NCBI GenBank assembly: GCA_020186115.1
Contig: WSYJ01000144.1
Location: forward strand, 327,393 to 391,392
Direction of reading: 5' to 3'
DNA length: 64,000 nt
DNA from: Histomonas meleagridis
Lineage: Eukaryota; Parabasalia; Tritrichomonadida; Dientamoebidae
A program made the position numbers and the translations under genes. The notes under the pieces are model-generated. The model saw nothing but the letters and a program-made list of their open reading frames with translations. It ran no database searches and had not been told where the DNA came from. Shown here piece after piece: positions 52,961 to 64,000 of this stretch. How positions within the stretch are numbered: position 1 is the stretch's first letter; each line of letters starts with the position of its first letter.

Positions 52961-54603
52961 TGAATCATTTGAAATCGTGATCATCATTTAGTAAAGTATT
53001 GATTTCACACGAATTTTGTGTTGCTCTAACTTCTTGAAATAATCAAGGACTTACATAAAAAAATCAAACTATTGAAAATAACACGTAAAGGCATCTTTCT
53101 TTCGAAATATTTTTTAGGTCACAATTATTATTGCTTCTTTGAACAATATGATCTCGATGAATATGAAATTCACATTCATGATGTTTATCATCTTTATTTC
53201 TCATTCAGTACAAAAATTTGATGACGCTACGGCAACACTAACAATTACAAAGTCAAGTGAATTTACAGACGAATACAAAAAAAAAAGCAAAGCATGTTAT
53301 CATTTCAAGTGGAATAACAAATATTCCTAATAAAGCTTTTTATTATGAATGGACTTTATTGAGTACTGTTGAAATTAGTAACTCAGTCAAAACAATTGGA
53401 GAAAAGAGCATTTGGTTATTGTTCTGTTTTTAGAAAAAAGTTTCAGTTGGAGAAGGTATTACAGATCTAGGAGAATCTGCATTCCAAGATTGTAAAGCAT
53501 TATTAAACTTTACTTTTAAAGGTCCTCTTACAACAGTTGGATCAGAAGTATTCTATAGGTGCACTAGTCTTGAAACTGTAATTTTTGAAGAAGGTGTTCA
53601 GTCAATAGGTTACTTTATGTTTTATAAATGCTCTAATCTTCAATATGTTACAATTCCAAGTACAGTTACTTCAATATCAATCAATCCATTTACTTACTGC
53701 AGTAAACTTCAAATGATAAACATTTCAGAAAACAATCAGCATTATTTACAAGTTGATGGTGTTTTTATTTGATAGGAGTTTGACAAAGATTATAAGTTAC
53801 CCAACTGGAAAACCATCAAAAGAATATAAACTTCCTGATTCAGTAATTTCTATTGAAAAATGTGCATTTACAAATTGTATTAATTTATTATCAATTACAT
53901 TAGGAACAAATGTGAATACTATAAAAAATTTTGCATTCTCTGAATGCGCGTTTCCAAGATTAGTAATTCCTGACTCTGTTATAGAAATTAAAAAACAAGC
54001 TTTTTATGATTGCCATCAATTGGAAACAATAGTCATCGGTAAAAATGTAAAAGATATTCAAACTCTTGCATTTGGTTATTGTAAAATACTGAAATGTATT
54101 TACTTTTTTGGTGAAACTTCTCCAAATATTGAAATGTATTCCTTTAGAAATGTTTTTAGCGAAATCTGTTATGGTAAGTAAAACATATAGAGATAAAACA
54201 TTTGGAGAATTAAAAATAACCAAAGATACAATCGAAGGATGTACTTTGAATCCAACACCAACATTTACACCAAATGAAACAAATTCATTTTCACATACAA
54301 ATGATGATAATTAAGTAAAAAAAAAAAAAAAATTTGATTAAGATAATTTTGTTGTTCACCCATGATCAAAAATTTTATTGAATAAAACATCAAAATTATC
54401 CCTAACCTTTGCATTTTATTTTATTGATTATTATTATTATTATTATTATTTGAAATGTTCTAAATTGAATTAAATCACTTTTAATCACCAAAACCTTTCT
54501 TAATTTTCTTCTGATTACTCTCTGATAATTTTAATCTTCATTTCGGATATTAAATATTCCTTGTATAACTAGCTTTCAATGTTATAATTTTTTTATCTAT
54601 TCA
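52961..54603 (+). repeat. Inverted-repeat arm F2 (partial)
   Basis: Direct copy of 38632-40263, lacking the phosphodiesterase part of arm F1. The first 65 bp match the inverted junction sequence at 45387 better than arm F1, because both carry CGTGATCAT. Confidence 0.85.
53139..54314 (+). CDS. Short BspA-like protein, copy 3
   Basis: Same gene as at 38801. It has more damage: A7 near 53279, an inserted ATG-like triplet plus substitutions at about 53340, extra bases at about 53405-53440, T5 in GTTTTTATTTG at 53762 and a T insertion at about 54155. It keeps T5 at 53580 and A6 at 53925, which are broken in copy 1. Confidence 0.65.
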
Positions 54604-54993
54604 ATGTCAGTTTTATATGATAAGAGTATTACAAAACTCATAAGTTATCCATATGGAAATTCATCTAAAGAGTTTAAAGTTCCAGATTCAGTTATATCAA
54701 TAGAAGATAGTGCGTTTGAATTGTGTATAAAGTTATTATCAATTTCATTAGGAAGAAGTGAAAAAAAAAAAAAAAATAATGCATTTTCTGAATGTTTATT
54801 TACAAACATAACAATTCCTAACTCTGTTGTAGAAATTGGAATAGGTGCTTTTTCCATATGTGAAAAATTAAGCACGATTTTCATTGGAGCAAATGTAAAA
54901 AGTATTGGTAGTTCTGCCTTTAATTTTTGTACTTCACTCAAATGCATTTATTTTTATGGTGAAACAGAGATTAGACACAGGGTATTGGCATAA
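54604..54993 (+). pseudogene. BspA-like LRR fragment, copy 2
   Basis: Copy of 40437-40822; the first 173 bp of the copy-1 spacer are deleted. It encodes LYDKSITKLISYPYGNSSKE onward. At 54761 an A16 run replaces a mixed tract of the same length, giving KKKKN for KIIKN. In this copy the frame continues through KSIGSSAFNFCTSLKCIYFY. Confidence 0.75.
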
Positions 54994-55014
54994 CGGTCGT
55001 CATAAACGGTCGCA

Positions 55015-56009
55015 TCGGTGGTAAAAAATCCTTATCAAATTCTTTCATTACTTTAATTGCATCACCAATAAAATCAATTTCAAGAGAAGTTAAAGGTGTT
55101 AAATAAGATGTATTATCAATAAAATTACAAAAATCGATATAATTATCAAGATCATTTGAATCGTTTTCAAATTTTTTAAAACAGCCATTAAAAATCATTT
55201 GTAATATATTTATTTTATATGATGTTAATTCATTAATTAAATCAAATAAATCATTTAAACATTTATTTGGAATTTGTACTAAATTCTTTTGAAGTTTTCT
55301 TGAATCAATATAAAGTGAACCTCTATCAGCACAAACTCTAAATCGTGTTAAAGTTTCTATATCTTTTTTAAATTGTTTTATATCATTTTTTTACTTTATT
55401 AAAATCAAAAAATTAGATCTTTTTGTGAATCGAATTCTATTTCATCCAAATTTTCATCATTTTCAAATAATTTAATAATTTTTTGTATTTCCACCTCTTT
55501 CAAATAAATAAGAATTTGGATCCCAAATTTGTCCAACGTGATATATTGGATAATATTCATTATATTGTTGAGCTAAAGCTTCTGCATCTTTATAAGATAT
55601 TTCAATTGTATTTAAAACATGATATTTAATACTATCGAATAAAATATTTGATGAAACCATTTGATTGAAATTTGGTCCATTTTCAAATAAATCATTTAAG
55701 TCATTTATATTTTCTTGGTGTTGATTCCTTAATTGTTGGCTTTGTATAATTCGTGATAAAAAAAAAAAAAAAAAAATTGTTTCATTAAACGAACATCGAG
55801 TTAAATTTAATAACTCTATTAATGATGGAGTAATAATAATTTTTCTTCATTAAAACAAACTTCGACTTTAAAAATAGAGAAAGTTCCGCAGTTATATTAT
55901 TTTCGGCTTTTTTCCAACATTCTAATAAACCTTTCGCTAAATTTTCAAGTATTGTTATATCGATCATTCTAAATAATTGACATGCAGTAAATATTTCTTT
56001 TTTTACCAC
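55015..56009 (-). pseudogene. Dynein-heavy-chain-like fragment, copy 2
   Basis: Second copy of 40850-41833 with extra homopolymer indels (for example at 55027, 55390 and 55481) and an A19 run at 55757 where copy 1 has a mixed 19-bp tract. Same motifs as copy 1. Confidence 0.5.
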
Positions 56010-56764
56010 TGAATTCTGATATAATTTAATATTTCTTTTGCTCGAGAATTTTTAATTGTATCATGATCGGATTTCTTCTTACCATTAACTATAACAGAAA
56101 GGATAAAACACTTTACAATATTTATTAAATCAATACAGCAATGTTTTATATATGTTTAATCATAAATAAAGAACAAGATCCAACAAATTAATTATGATAT
56201 TCCATCGATTATTGCAGAAGAATATAGAAATGTTGATGAAATCAAAACTCTTCGTGGTACATGTGACGCGGCGCATTTTTTGGTATTATCATCCATGAAA
56301 TAGAATATTATCCTGACGCACAGAAAGATTACCCTTTTTTGTACGTTAAACCAAAAGTAACGTATTTTTTGATCATTTTTCTTCAATATCTCTAAATTAC
56401 GAAATCATCCAAATGTGAAAATTTAACAAACAATTTTCCTCATTATTATGGATAATTTAACTCTGAAAGCTTTCCAATTTATCAATATTAATATTTTTTT
56501 CTATGTAATAATAATAATTTTTATGTTTCTCACTTTCTAATGCAAATCAACACTTCTATTTATTCTAAAAAATATTTTTCATATATAATCCTTTTCATTG
56601 CCAAAGTTTTGGGCAAAAATAAAAAATTCATAATTATCAGATATTAAAGGAAGTTAAAACTCGATGGTTTTTTAAAATTATTTTTTTGTTATTCTCATCA
56701 TATACATAAAAGGGTAAAAAGGGATAATGAAATCTATTGGTGTATTCAGTATCATCTATTGCAA
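56010..56764. other. Spacer copy 2, no intact gene
   Basis: Near-identical to 41834-42588. Here the tract opposite the copy-1 A13 run reads TTTTGGGC plus A5. Confidence 0.5.
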
Positions 56765-57257
56765 CACAATATATAATCGTAATAATATATATAATCGTAA
56801 TAATATATATAATCGTAATAATATATATAATCGTAATAATATATATAATCGTAATAATATATATAATCGTAATAATATATATAATCGTAATAATATATAT
56901 AATCATAATAATATATATAATCGTAATAATATATATATAATCGTAATAATATATATAATCGTAATAATATATATAATCGTAATAATATATATAATCGTAA
57001 TAATATATATAATCGTAATAATATATATAATCGTAATAATATATATAATCGTAATAATATATATAATCGTAATAATATATATAATCGTAATAATATATAT
57101 AATCGTAATAATATATATAATCGTAATAATATATATAATAGTAATAATATATATAATAGTAATAATATATATAATAGTAATAATATATATAATAGTAATA
57201 ATATATATAATAGTAATAATATATATAATAGTAATAATATATATAATAGTAATAATA
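56765..57257. repeat. 18-bp minisatellite, 27 units
   Basis: Nineteen TCG units, one TCA variant (56903) and seven terminal TAG units. One unit near 56935 has an extra AT. The TAG block is at the same end as in copy 1, so both blocks expanded. Confidence 0.95.
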
Positions 57258-57660
57258 TATTATTTATAATCCTGATATTAGCATATATCATATCAAAAGC
57301 TTATAAAAAATTCATTTAATTTATTTTATTCACTGATACAAAATATAATTCACACTAATATTTCGAAAAATAAAATAGATAAAAAAATTATAACATTGAA
57401 AGCTAGTTATACAAGGAATATTTAATATCCGAAATGAAGATTAAAATTATCAGAGAGTAATCAGAAGAAAATTAAGAAATGTTTTGGTGATTAAAAGTGA
57501 TTTAATTCAATTTAGAACATTTCAAATAATAATAATAATAATAATAATCAATAAAATAAAATGCAAAGGTTAGGGATAATTTTGATGTTTTATTCAATAA
57601 AATTTTTGATCATGGGTGAACAACAAAATTATCTTAATCAAATTTTTTTGAGAGGATTAC

Positions 57661-58839
57661 TTAATTATCATCATTTGTATGTGAAAATGAATTTGTTTCA
57701 TTTGGTGTAAATGTTGGTGTTGGATTCAAAGTACATCCTTCGATTGTATCTTTGGTTATTTTTAATTCTCCAAATGTTTTATCTCTATATGTTTTACTTA
57801 CCATAACAGATTTCGCTAAAACATTTCTAAAGGAATACATTTCAATATTTGGAGAAGTTTCACCAAAAAAGTAAATACATTTCAGTATTTTTACAATAAC
57901 CAAATGCAAGAGTTTGAATATCTTTTACATTTTTACCGATGACTATTGTTTCCAATTGATGGCAATCATAAAAAAGCTTGTTTTTTAATTTCTATAACAG
58001 AGTCAGGAATTACTAATCTTGGAAACGCGCATTCAGAGAATGCAAAAATTTTTTTATAGTATTCACATTTGTTCCTAATGTAATTGATAATAAATTAATA
58101 CAATTTGTAAATGCACATTTTTCAATAGAAATTACTGAATCAGGAAGTTTATATTCTTTTGATGGTTTTCCAGTTGGGTAACTTATAATCTTTGTCAAAC
58201 TCCTATCAAATAAAACACCATCAACTTGTAAATAATGCTGATTGTTTTCTGAAATGTTTATCATTTGAAGTTTACTGCAGTAAGTAAATGGATTGATTGA
58301 TATTGAAGTAACTGTACTTGGAATTGTAACATATTGAAGATTAGAGCATTTATAAAACATAAAGTAACCTATTGACTGAACACCTTCTTCAAAAAATTAC
58401 AGTTTCAAGACTAGTGCACCTATAGAATACTTCTGATCCAACTGTTGTAAGAGGGACCTTTAAAAGTAACACGATTTAATGCTTTACAATCTTGGAATGC
58501 AGATTTTCCTAGATCTGTAATACCTTCTCCAACTGAAACTTTTTTCTAAAACATAACAAGAACCAAATGCTTTTTCTCCAATTGTTTTGACTGAGTTACT
58601 AATTTCAACAGTACTCAATAAAGGCCAATTATAAAAAAGCTTTATTAGGAATATTTGTTATTCCACTTGAAATGATAACATGCTTTGCTTTGTTTTTTGT
58701 ATTCGTCTGTAAAATTCACTTTGGACTTTGTAATTGTTAGTGTGGGCGTATCGTCATCAAAGTTGTTGACTGAATGAGAAATAAAGATGATAAACATCAT
58801 GAATGTGAATTTCATATTCATTGAGATCATATTGTTCAA
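57661..58839 (-). CDS. Short BspA-like protein, copy 4
   Basis: Same gene as at 38801, minus strand. It is broken at several places (near 58735, 58640, 58545, 58455, 58395, 58050 and 57890). The N-terminal region has substitutions absent from the other copies (HSVNNFDDDTPTLTI versus HSVQKFDDATATLTI), so it is the most diverged copy. Confidence 0.65.
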
Positions 58840-59118
58840 AGAAGCAATAATAATTGTGACCTAAAAAATATTTCGAAAGAAAGATGCCTTTACGTGTTAT
58901 TTTCAATAGTTTGATTTTTTATGTAAGTTCTTGATTATTTCAAGAAGTTAAAGCAACACAAAATTCGTGTGAAATCAATACTTTACTAAATGATTTCAAA
59001 TGATTCAAGTCTAGACTTAAGTTTAATTAAGGATAGACAGCATGCTGTCTTCACATACTAATAACTTATATCAAATCAAAATAAAAATTTAATATATAGA
59101 AACATTTTATTCATACAT
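58840..59118. other. Intergenic with palindrome, copy 4
   Basis: Mirror of 38522-38800 with AGACAGCATGCTGTCT at 59035-59050. Confidence 0.6.
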
Positions 59119-59839
59119 TTATTCTTTTTGATTTTCTTGTTTCTTTGCTTCTTTCCACTTTTCAAGATTTGAATTCAATTGTTGAACATTGCATTCAAGT
59201 TTCGGCACAGCTTTAGCTACTGCTTGAAACAAAGGCAAACAAACGAACGTATAAAATCCAATTTGACTTTTTGGCTTATCAAGGTGCGCTCTATCATTTA
59301 GGTCAGACGTATATTCCATTCCGCGTGCTTTCTCCAAGTCTCCTTGACGAAAAAAATTCTTCGCAAAGAACTTCGCTCCATTTATCAGCCAATTGAAACG
59401 GTCGCGCAACATTTGATACGTCGCTACACTTTAAAATTAATTGTAACAACAGATTTCTACAATGTGAATCATTCATAGTAAATTTACCTTCCGAGAAAAT
59501 GTTATCGAATTCTTTTAATATATCGAAATGCTTTGCCATATCAGTTGCTAATATTAATGAGATGATTAATGACCACATGTTTTTGTTTTCAACAGGTGAT
59601 AATGAATGAAAAAAGATTACATTCATCTTTAGAGATAACATTAATCGCTACTGAACAATGATGAGTTTCTAAAACACTTTGGTTCTTAAATAAAATCCCA
59701 AGTGGCGTTTCGGCTTTAATATTAAATGCATTATTAAACCCATCATGATCAGCGTCATGACATATAGCGGAAACTATTAATCCGAGAATTTCAAATTTAG
59801 TAAGAACTGTATCGAGACCACCTGTAAGTATTTGGAATG
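59119..59839 (-). pseudogene. Phosphodiesterase 3' fragment, copy 3
   Basis: As 44667-45386. It is broken near 59350 (A6 in GAAAAAATTC) and near 59610 (A6), positions that are intact in copy 2. It is intact at the sites where the full-length gene is broken. Confidence 0.85.
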
Positions 59840-60182
59840 CTCTAGAGCAACACAAAATTCGTGTGAAATCAATACTTTACTAAATGATGATCACGATTTC
59901 AAATGATTCAAGTCTAGACTTAAGTTTAATTAAGGATAGACAGCATGCTAGTCTTCGCAAAGAACTTCGTTGAAACCCAAAACTGAATAAATTTTAGAAT
60001 ATAGATTCTAACTCTAGATTTAGCCTGTTAGCGCTTCCAGTTCACTCGTAGCACAAAATTATTGTGTAGTTTATATTTTAACACGCCCTGTCATTTGCCT
60101 TTATTTGTTTGAATTTGACGTTACATTTATTTGAATTTGTTATCAATTCAAAAAGTGCTTTTTTTGGTCTTGGGGTATTGTA
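59840..60182. other. Junction region, copy 2
   Basis: Equivalent of 45387-45728. The 16-bp palindrome here carries one inserted A (AGACAGCATGCTAGTCT). The 18-bp phosphodiesterase-derived piece is retained. Confidence 0.6.
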
Positions 60183-61232
60183 ATGAAATCGGTTTTTTTC
60201 ATTATATTGACTTTTTGTTATTTTAAGAGGTTCACCATGATGAAGAAATATTCCCTTGTTTTGGCTTTGCTTGCAGTGCGAATAATCTTTTTATTTGATA
60301 TCTCCAATCAAGCAGTGATTAAAAATTTTGATTATATATTACAATTAGATGATGTTAAATCAGAATTTTCTTTTATATTTTTACAATTTGAGCCACACAC
60401 AATAGGTATAATAGTTAATGCAAAAGAAAATGATTCATATTCTAATAAAACACAATTACCTTCGACAATCAAATATTTAAACTCAATCTTTGCAACCACT
60501 TCGATAAGTTTTAATTTAAATCATCACATTTATCTTATTTACAGGTGCTTTAAAAATGAAATATTTTTAAGAATTTTTTCCGCAGTTTCCAAATTTCCAA
60601 TTATAATTTCATATATTTTTCTTGTGTTTATATTTAGCTTATACTTAAATAAGTCTAAAATATCATTTTCAATTCAAAATCTTTTATTAAATGAAAGGTT
60701 AAAAGTTCCATTTGTTTTTGCATTATTTTTTATGAATGCTTTTCAAAAATTTATTGATGAAAATTCTACATTGATCATCAATGATTCCAATGATTTTGAA
60801 GATTCAAATAAAAATAATGCTTTTTATGTTATTATTAATGGTGTTGATGAAATTCCAAATGAAGCATTCAATAATTGTAAAACTATAACTCAAGTTAACA
60901 TAGGAAATGAAGTTACAAAAATTGGAAATAAAGCATTTTACTTTTGTTCTGATTTATCAGTTGTTAACTTTGGTGTAAATATAAAAACAATCGGAGAAAG
61001 TGCATTCTCAAGTACAAATCTCGATAACATTACAGTTCCAAATTCAGTTGAAACAATTGGATACAGAGTGCTTTATGATTGTAATCAATTATTATCAGTT
61101 ACAATTGGGGCAAATGTACAAATGATTGGAAATGAACAAGTCTCGTCAGAAGCTCGAACCTCACTAGGTTCGGAACAAGTTTATAAAGCGCCGATTCAAC
61201 TCAAATGGAGAGCAAGAGTTCAATACTTATAA
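60183..61232 (+). CDS. BspA-like LRR protein, chimeric ORF, copy 2
   Basis: 349 codons, almost identical to 45729-46778. It encodes RIFSAVSKFPIIIS where copy 1 has a poly-Phe run, so this copy is the better sequence. Two substitutions are visible (NERLKV for NESLKV, IDENS for IGENS). The LRR is truncated at the same point, and the hairpin is at about 61155-61172. Confidence 0.6.
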   Translation: MKSVFFIILTFCYFKRFTMMKKYSLVLALLAVRIIFLFDISNQAVIKNFDYILQLDDVKSEFSFIFLQFEPHTIGIIVNAKENDSYSNKTQLPSTIKYLNSIFATTSISFNLNHHIYLIYRCFKNEIFLRIFSAVSKFPIIISYIFLVFIFSLYLNKSKISFSIQNLLLNERLKVPFVFALFFMNAFQKFIDENSTLIINDSNDFEDSNKNNAFYVIINGVDEIPNEAFNNCKTITQVNIGNEVTKIGNKAFYFCSDLSVVNFGVNIKTIGESAFSSTNLDNITVPNSVETIGYRVLYDCNQLLSVTIGANVQMIGNEQVSSEARTSLGSEQVYKAPIQLKWRARVQYL

Positions 61233-61439
61233 ATCAAAATTTTTAAAATAAACTTATTAAGATATAGATATAAAATTATAAAAAAGAAATGAGTATAATA
61301 GAAAAATATTGGGATTGAAAAAATTTGTTAATGTGTTAATATTAAAAAAACTGTAAAAATATGCGTGTAAAAATTATAATTGATAAAAGAAAAGACCAAA
61401 AACATGGGGTGAGCGGGTTGTTATTAAATACTTTCCCAA

Positions 61440-62220
61440 ATGAGCATCTGCTAGCCAGATCTTTGGAATTTTTTCAGTTTTTAAATTTTTAATTTTTCTA
61501 ATTTTTTAATATGACATATTTTATTTTCATGTATGTATTTGAAGATATCATTTCGATGGAACTCAATTGCTATTTCATATGCATCCTCAAATGATGAATG
61601 ATTTCTTCATTTCCACCTGCAATTGCATGTTTACATGTGTTATTTACATTTGCATTATTCATACGTAAATATTTAAAACATTTAATAGAAGAAAAAAAAT
61701 GCTGTATAATCAATTAATGAAACATTTTTTTTATTAATAAATGAACATCTTTCATAAAGTGATGGTTCAATTGTTTGATTAAAAATCAAAAATTTGGTTG
61801 TGATGATATTTCTTGAAGTTTTTCTATTTCATCATTTCGAATTATTTTTGCAATTTCATTTGGATTAACACATTTCTTTGATTAATTTCTTGTTAATTTC
61901 CCAATCATTCTTTGAAAGTTCTTTAATGTTTCCCATTTTTGGTTTCAAATAGTCATTCTCTTCTGGAATTTTTGGACATGTAAGGTATAAAATATGATTC
62001 TTCTCTCACCTGTTCAATTATGTTCGATTCACATAAATTTTCTTGAATCATTCTCTCAAGAAAATAATTTGATTCTTGATAACATATTTTCAAAATCATT
62101 TTTCAAGAAAACTTTATGTATTTTACTTTGTATCTGTTTGTTATCTTCAATTTTTTTTTTATTTCTTTAATGATATTCATATAGACTTTTGAATTATTCA
62201 TTCCTGCTACAAATAATGAA
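61440..62220 (-). pseudogene. DUF3447 remnant, copy 3
   Basis: As 46980-47760; the CTTGAAG codon is intact here (61815), with additional homopolymer indels (61700, 61785, 61873). Confidence 0.6.
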
Positions 62221-62439
62221 TAAATTATTTTACTAATGAATACTGACAATTATTATCAAATATATCAAACACTGAAAGAACTACTTGAGCAACATTTTCT
62301 TTATTTAAGAAAAAATATTTTTTATTGAATAAACTGAATTGTTCATTTTTGTTTTGCAAAGTCCAGGACAAGTAAAAATTTAGTGAAACAAAATACCAGG
62401 TCGCTTTAGCTATGATCGGCGCATTCAAAAAGCGAAAAT

Positions 62440-62930
62440 TGAATAGGTTATCTAAACGTTACAAGAAACCATCAATTCAATAAAGTTTTCGTCTGATTCA
62501 GTCACCAGAGAAATCTTCCAAATAGTATTCAATGCACCTGTTACAATGAATGTACCAGCCATAACAAGAAAAGTAAGTTCACAAGAAGATTATATACCAG
62601 GACAACTTTCATAAAATTAATTATTACTTAATACAAAAGATTGAATTTTATGAATAAAGCATACATAATACCAAAGGCGAAGCATCCAGTTACTTAATTT
62701 TCAGTCCAAATGTACAATTTGAAGGAAAAATTACTAGATTTTACACTTTTGGACAAACCAATTTTTGCAACACTTATTACATCTGCTGTTGATTATCTTA
62801 GCGTTCGAAAAGGTATCGATATTGATCAACTTAATAGAGAGATTCACGTATTCAAACAATTCTTCAATGTTGTATTTAGAATAACGTTGACCATATCATT
62901 TTAGGCGCATTTGGTTGTGGAGCATTCCAT
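62440..62930 (+). pseudogene. PARG-like remnant, copy 3
   Basis: As 47990-48470, with a few substitutions (VTREIF, PAITRKVS as in the 28-kb copy). The short frame NLKEKLLDFTLLDKPIFATL is at 62710-62904, followed out of frame by the LGAFGCGAF motif. Confidence 0.5.
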
Positions 62931-62950
62931 TATAATCTCAATAAAATTTC

Positions 62951-63410
62951 GGATAATTTAAAGAAATGAGTTGTATTAAATGAAGAGACAAACATCAAAC
63001 AACTAAAGGCTGTAACAAATGAGTAAGTGAGTGTTAGTGAACAAAATATTGCACTTAATTAATAAATTGAAATCATTTAAAGAAATTAACTGTATTGAAT
63101 GTTAAGATAAACATCAAATGAATAAGTAGGTTGTATTAAATGGATAAATGATTTCCAAATTCTCAAATGATTTTGAGAGGCGCAGACTCAAAAAGCTCTA
63201 TCGGTTTGCTGTGGTGCTCCAAGATTTACATAAAAGAATTATTAATAAATAAAATCAAATAAGTTTCCTTGATATAGCATACCGAATTTGTCAAACTTCA
63301 AATCAAAAATAAAATTTTATTTAAAACTTTCAATAAATTATCAAAAAAAATTATAATGAAAAACATTAAGAATAATTTTGTTGTTTTATTCAATAATGAA
63401 AAGGGTATTT
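62951..63410. other. Joiner and BspA 3' flank, copy 2
   Basis: Equivalent of 48497-48949. From 63238 it resembles 22797 more than 48779 at its start (ATTATTAATAAATAA), so this copy preserves the older boundary. Confidence 0.5.
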
Positions 63411-64000
63411 TTATGCACGAACACCAAGATTTTGTTCTTTGTTATCATCATTGCTATTATCATCTTTAATAATAATCATTTTATCATTATCATTAAATGA
63501 TCCTTCATTAATTTGATTTCTTTTCTTTCGAATGTAAATTAAAAATGTAATAATTAATGAAGCAACAATAACGATTCCAATTGCAACTCCAACACCAATA
63601 TAAATGTTTGTTTTATTATCATTTTTATTTTCACTATTTTTAGCAATATAAAAATCTGAATAAGACATGAAATAATCAGAATAAAGACTAACTGTATAAT
63701 CATAATATATAACTGATGTTGAAATATATGTAGATATTGAATTGATATTCGTAAGAATCATTGAATTGAAAAATGAACTATAAATACTTAATGTTTGTGT
63801 CAATGATAAAATATATGTCACTGAATATGAATGTGTTAAAGTTACATAAGATGGGTGTGTTTCTGTAAATGTGGAATATGATGAAAATGAATTTAATTCA
63901 GTAAGTGTATTTGAATGTGAACCTGTACTTGACTTAGTAAAAGTATTTGTTTTTTGTTGGTGTAAAGTTTGTGTTGGTATTGGTTTACATCCTTCAATTG
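63411..64000 (-). CDS. BspA-like protein C-terminal part, runs off window
   Basis: It encodes the stalk (TFTKSSTGSHSNTLTELNSF), THPSYVTLTHSYSVTYILSL, the TM (GVAIGIVIVASLIITFLIYI) and the tail EQNLGVRA; the frame is open to the window end. It is a mosaic: the tail is like the 22967 gene, while NSENKNDNKTNIYIGVGV is like the gene at 10343. The N-terminal part lies outside the window. Confidence 0.8.
   Translation of the reverse strand, partial: IEGCKPIPTQTLHQQKTNTFTKSSTGSHSNTLTELNSFSSYSTFTETHPSYVTLTHSYSVTYILSLTQTLSIYSSFFNSMILTNINSISTYISTSVIYYDYTVSLYSDYFMSYSDFYIAKNSENKNDNKTNIYIGVGVAIGIVIVASLIITFLIYIRKKRNQINEGSFNDNDKMIIIKDDNSNDDNKEQNLGVRA

Larger units (their letters stand above)
57374..59839 (-). 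repeat. Inverted-repeat arm R2
   Basis: Copy of arm R1 (42926-45386) with different homopolymer indels. Confidence 0.9.

Overview
The window looks like nuclear DNA of a parabasalid protist, most likely a Tritrichomonas-type trichomonad. The evidence is a very AT-rich background, closely packed genes without recognisable introns, and two families typical of trichomonads: BspA-like leucine-rich-repeat (LRR_5) surface proteins and DUF3447/ankyrin proteins. Eukaryotic housekeeping genes are also present: alpha-SNAP, ribosomal protein eS6, tRNA-splicing endonuclease Sen2, SEL1L/Hrd3, RabGGTase beta, PRPF38A, a GAF-domain cyclic-nucleotide phosphodiesterase, an RRP7-like protein and an outer-dynein-arm docking coiled coil. 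The species call is inference.

Layout. 0-8 kb: alpha-SNAP, decayed ankyrin repeats, a proline-rich protein, a coiled-coil protein, eS6 and a ubiquitin-like-fold protein. 8-11.5 kb: a BspA-like gene and its truncated duplicate. 11.6-14.2 kb: a hairpin-rich island, then a broken DUF3447/ankyrin gene whose 3' part is a ladder of ankyrin repeats interrupted by near-constant 71-nt AT-rich inserts. 15-22.6 kb: a compact housekeeping cluster. 22.8-27.7 kb: two long BspA-like genes on the minus strand. 28-31 kb: remnants of a PARG-like gene and two DUF3447 genes. 31.7-33.7 kb: a GC-richer P-element/THAP9-like transposase with an in-frame stop. 34-38.5 kb: PRPF38A and the phosphodiesterase.

37.8-64 kb is a large segmental duplication. 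A 2.45-kb arm (phosphodiesterase 3' end plus a short BspA gene) occurs inverted around a 2.67-kb spacer that carries a dynein-heavy-chain-like fragment and an 18-bp minisatellite. A 7.6-kb block follows, built from pieces homologous to 22.8-29.7 kb. The whole ~14.4-kb assembly then repeats in tandem and runs off the window end. Short BspA genes therefore alternate +,-,+,-.

Two patterns affect how every gene should be read. Nearly all conserved single-copy genes carry one or more 1-nt indels, mostly in homopolymers, and the duplicated copies disagree at exactly these positions, so many breaks are probably consensus errors rather than pseudogenisation. Also, at six places one duplicate copy has a mixed tract where the other has a pure A or T run of exactly the same length.

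The strongest candidate for something undescribed is the 71-nt insert found at the same point of successive ankyrin repeats at two separate loci. It is non-GT-AG, has conserved length and keeps a constant frame phase.
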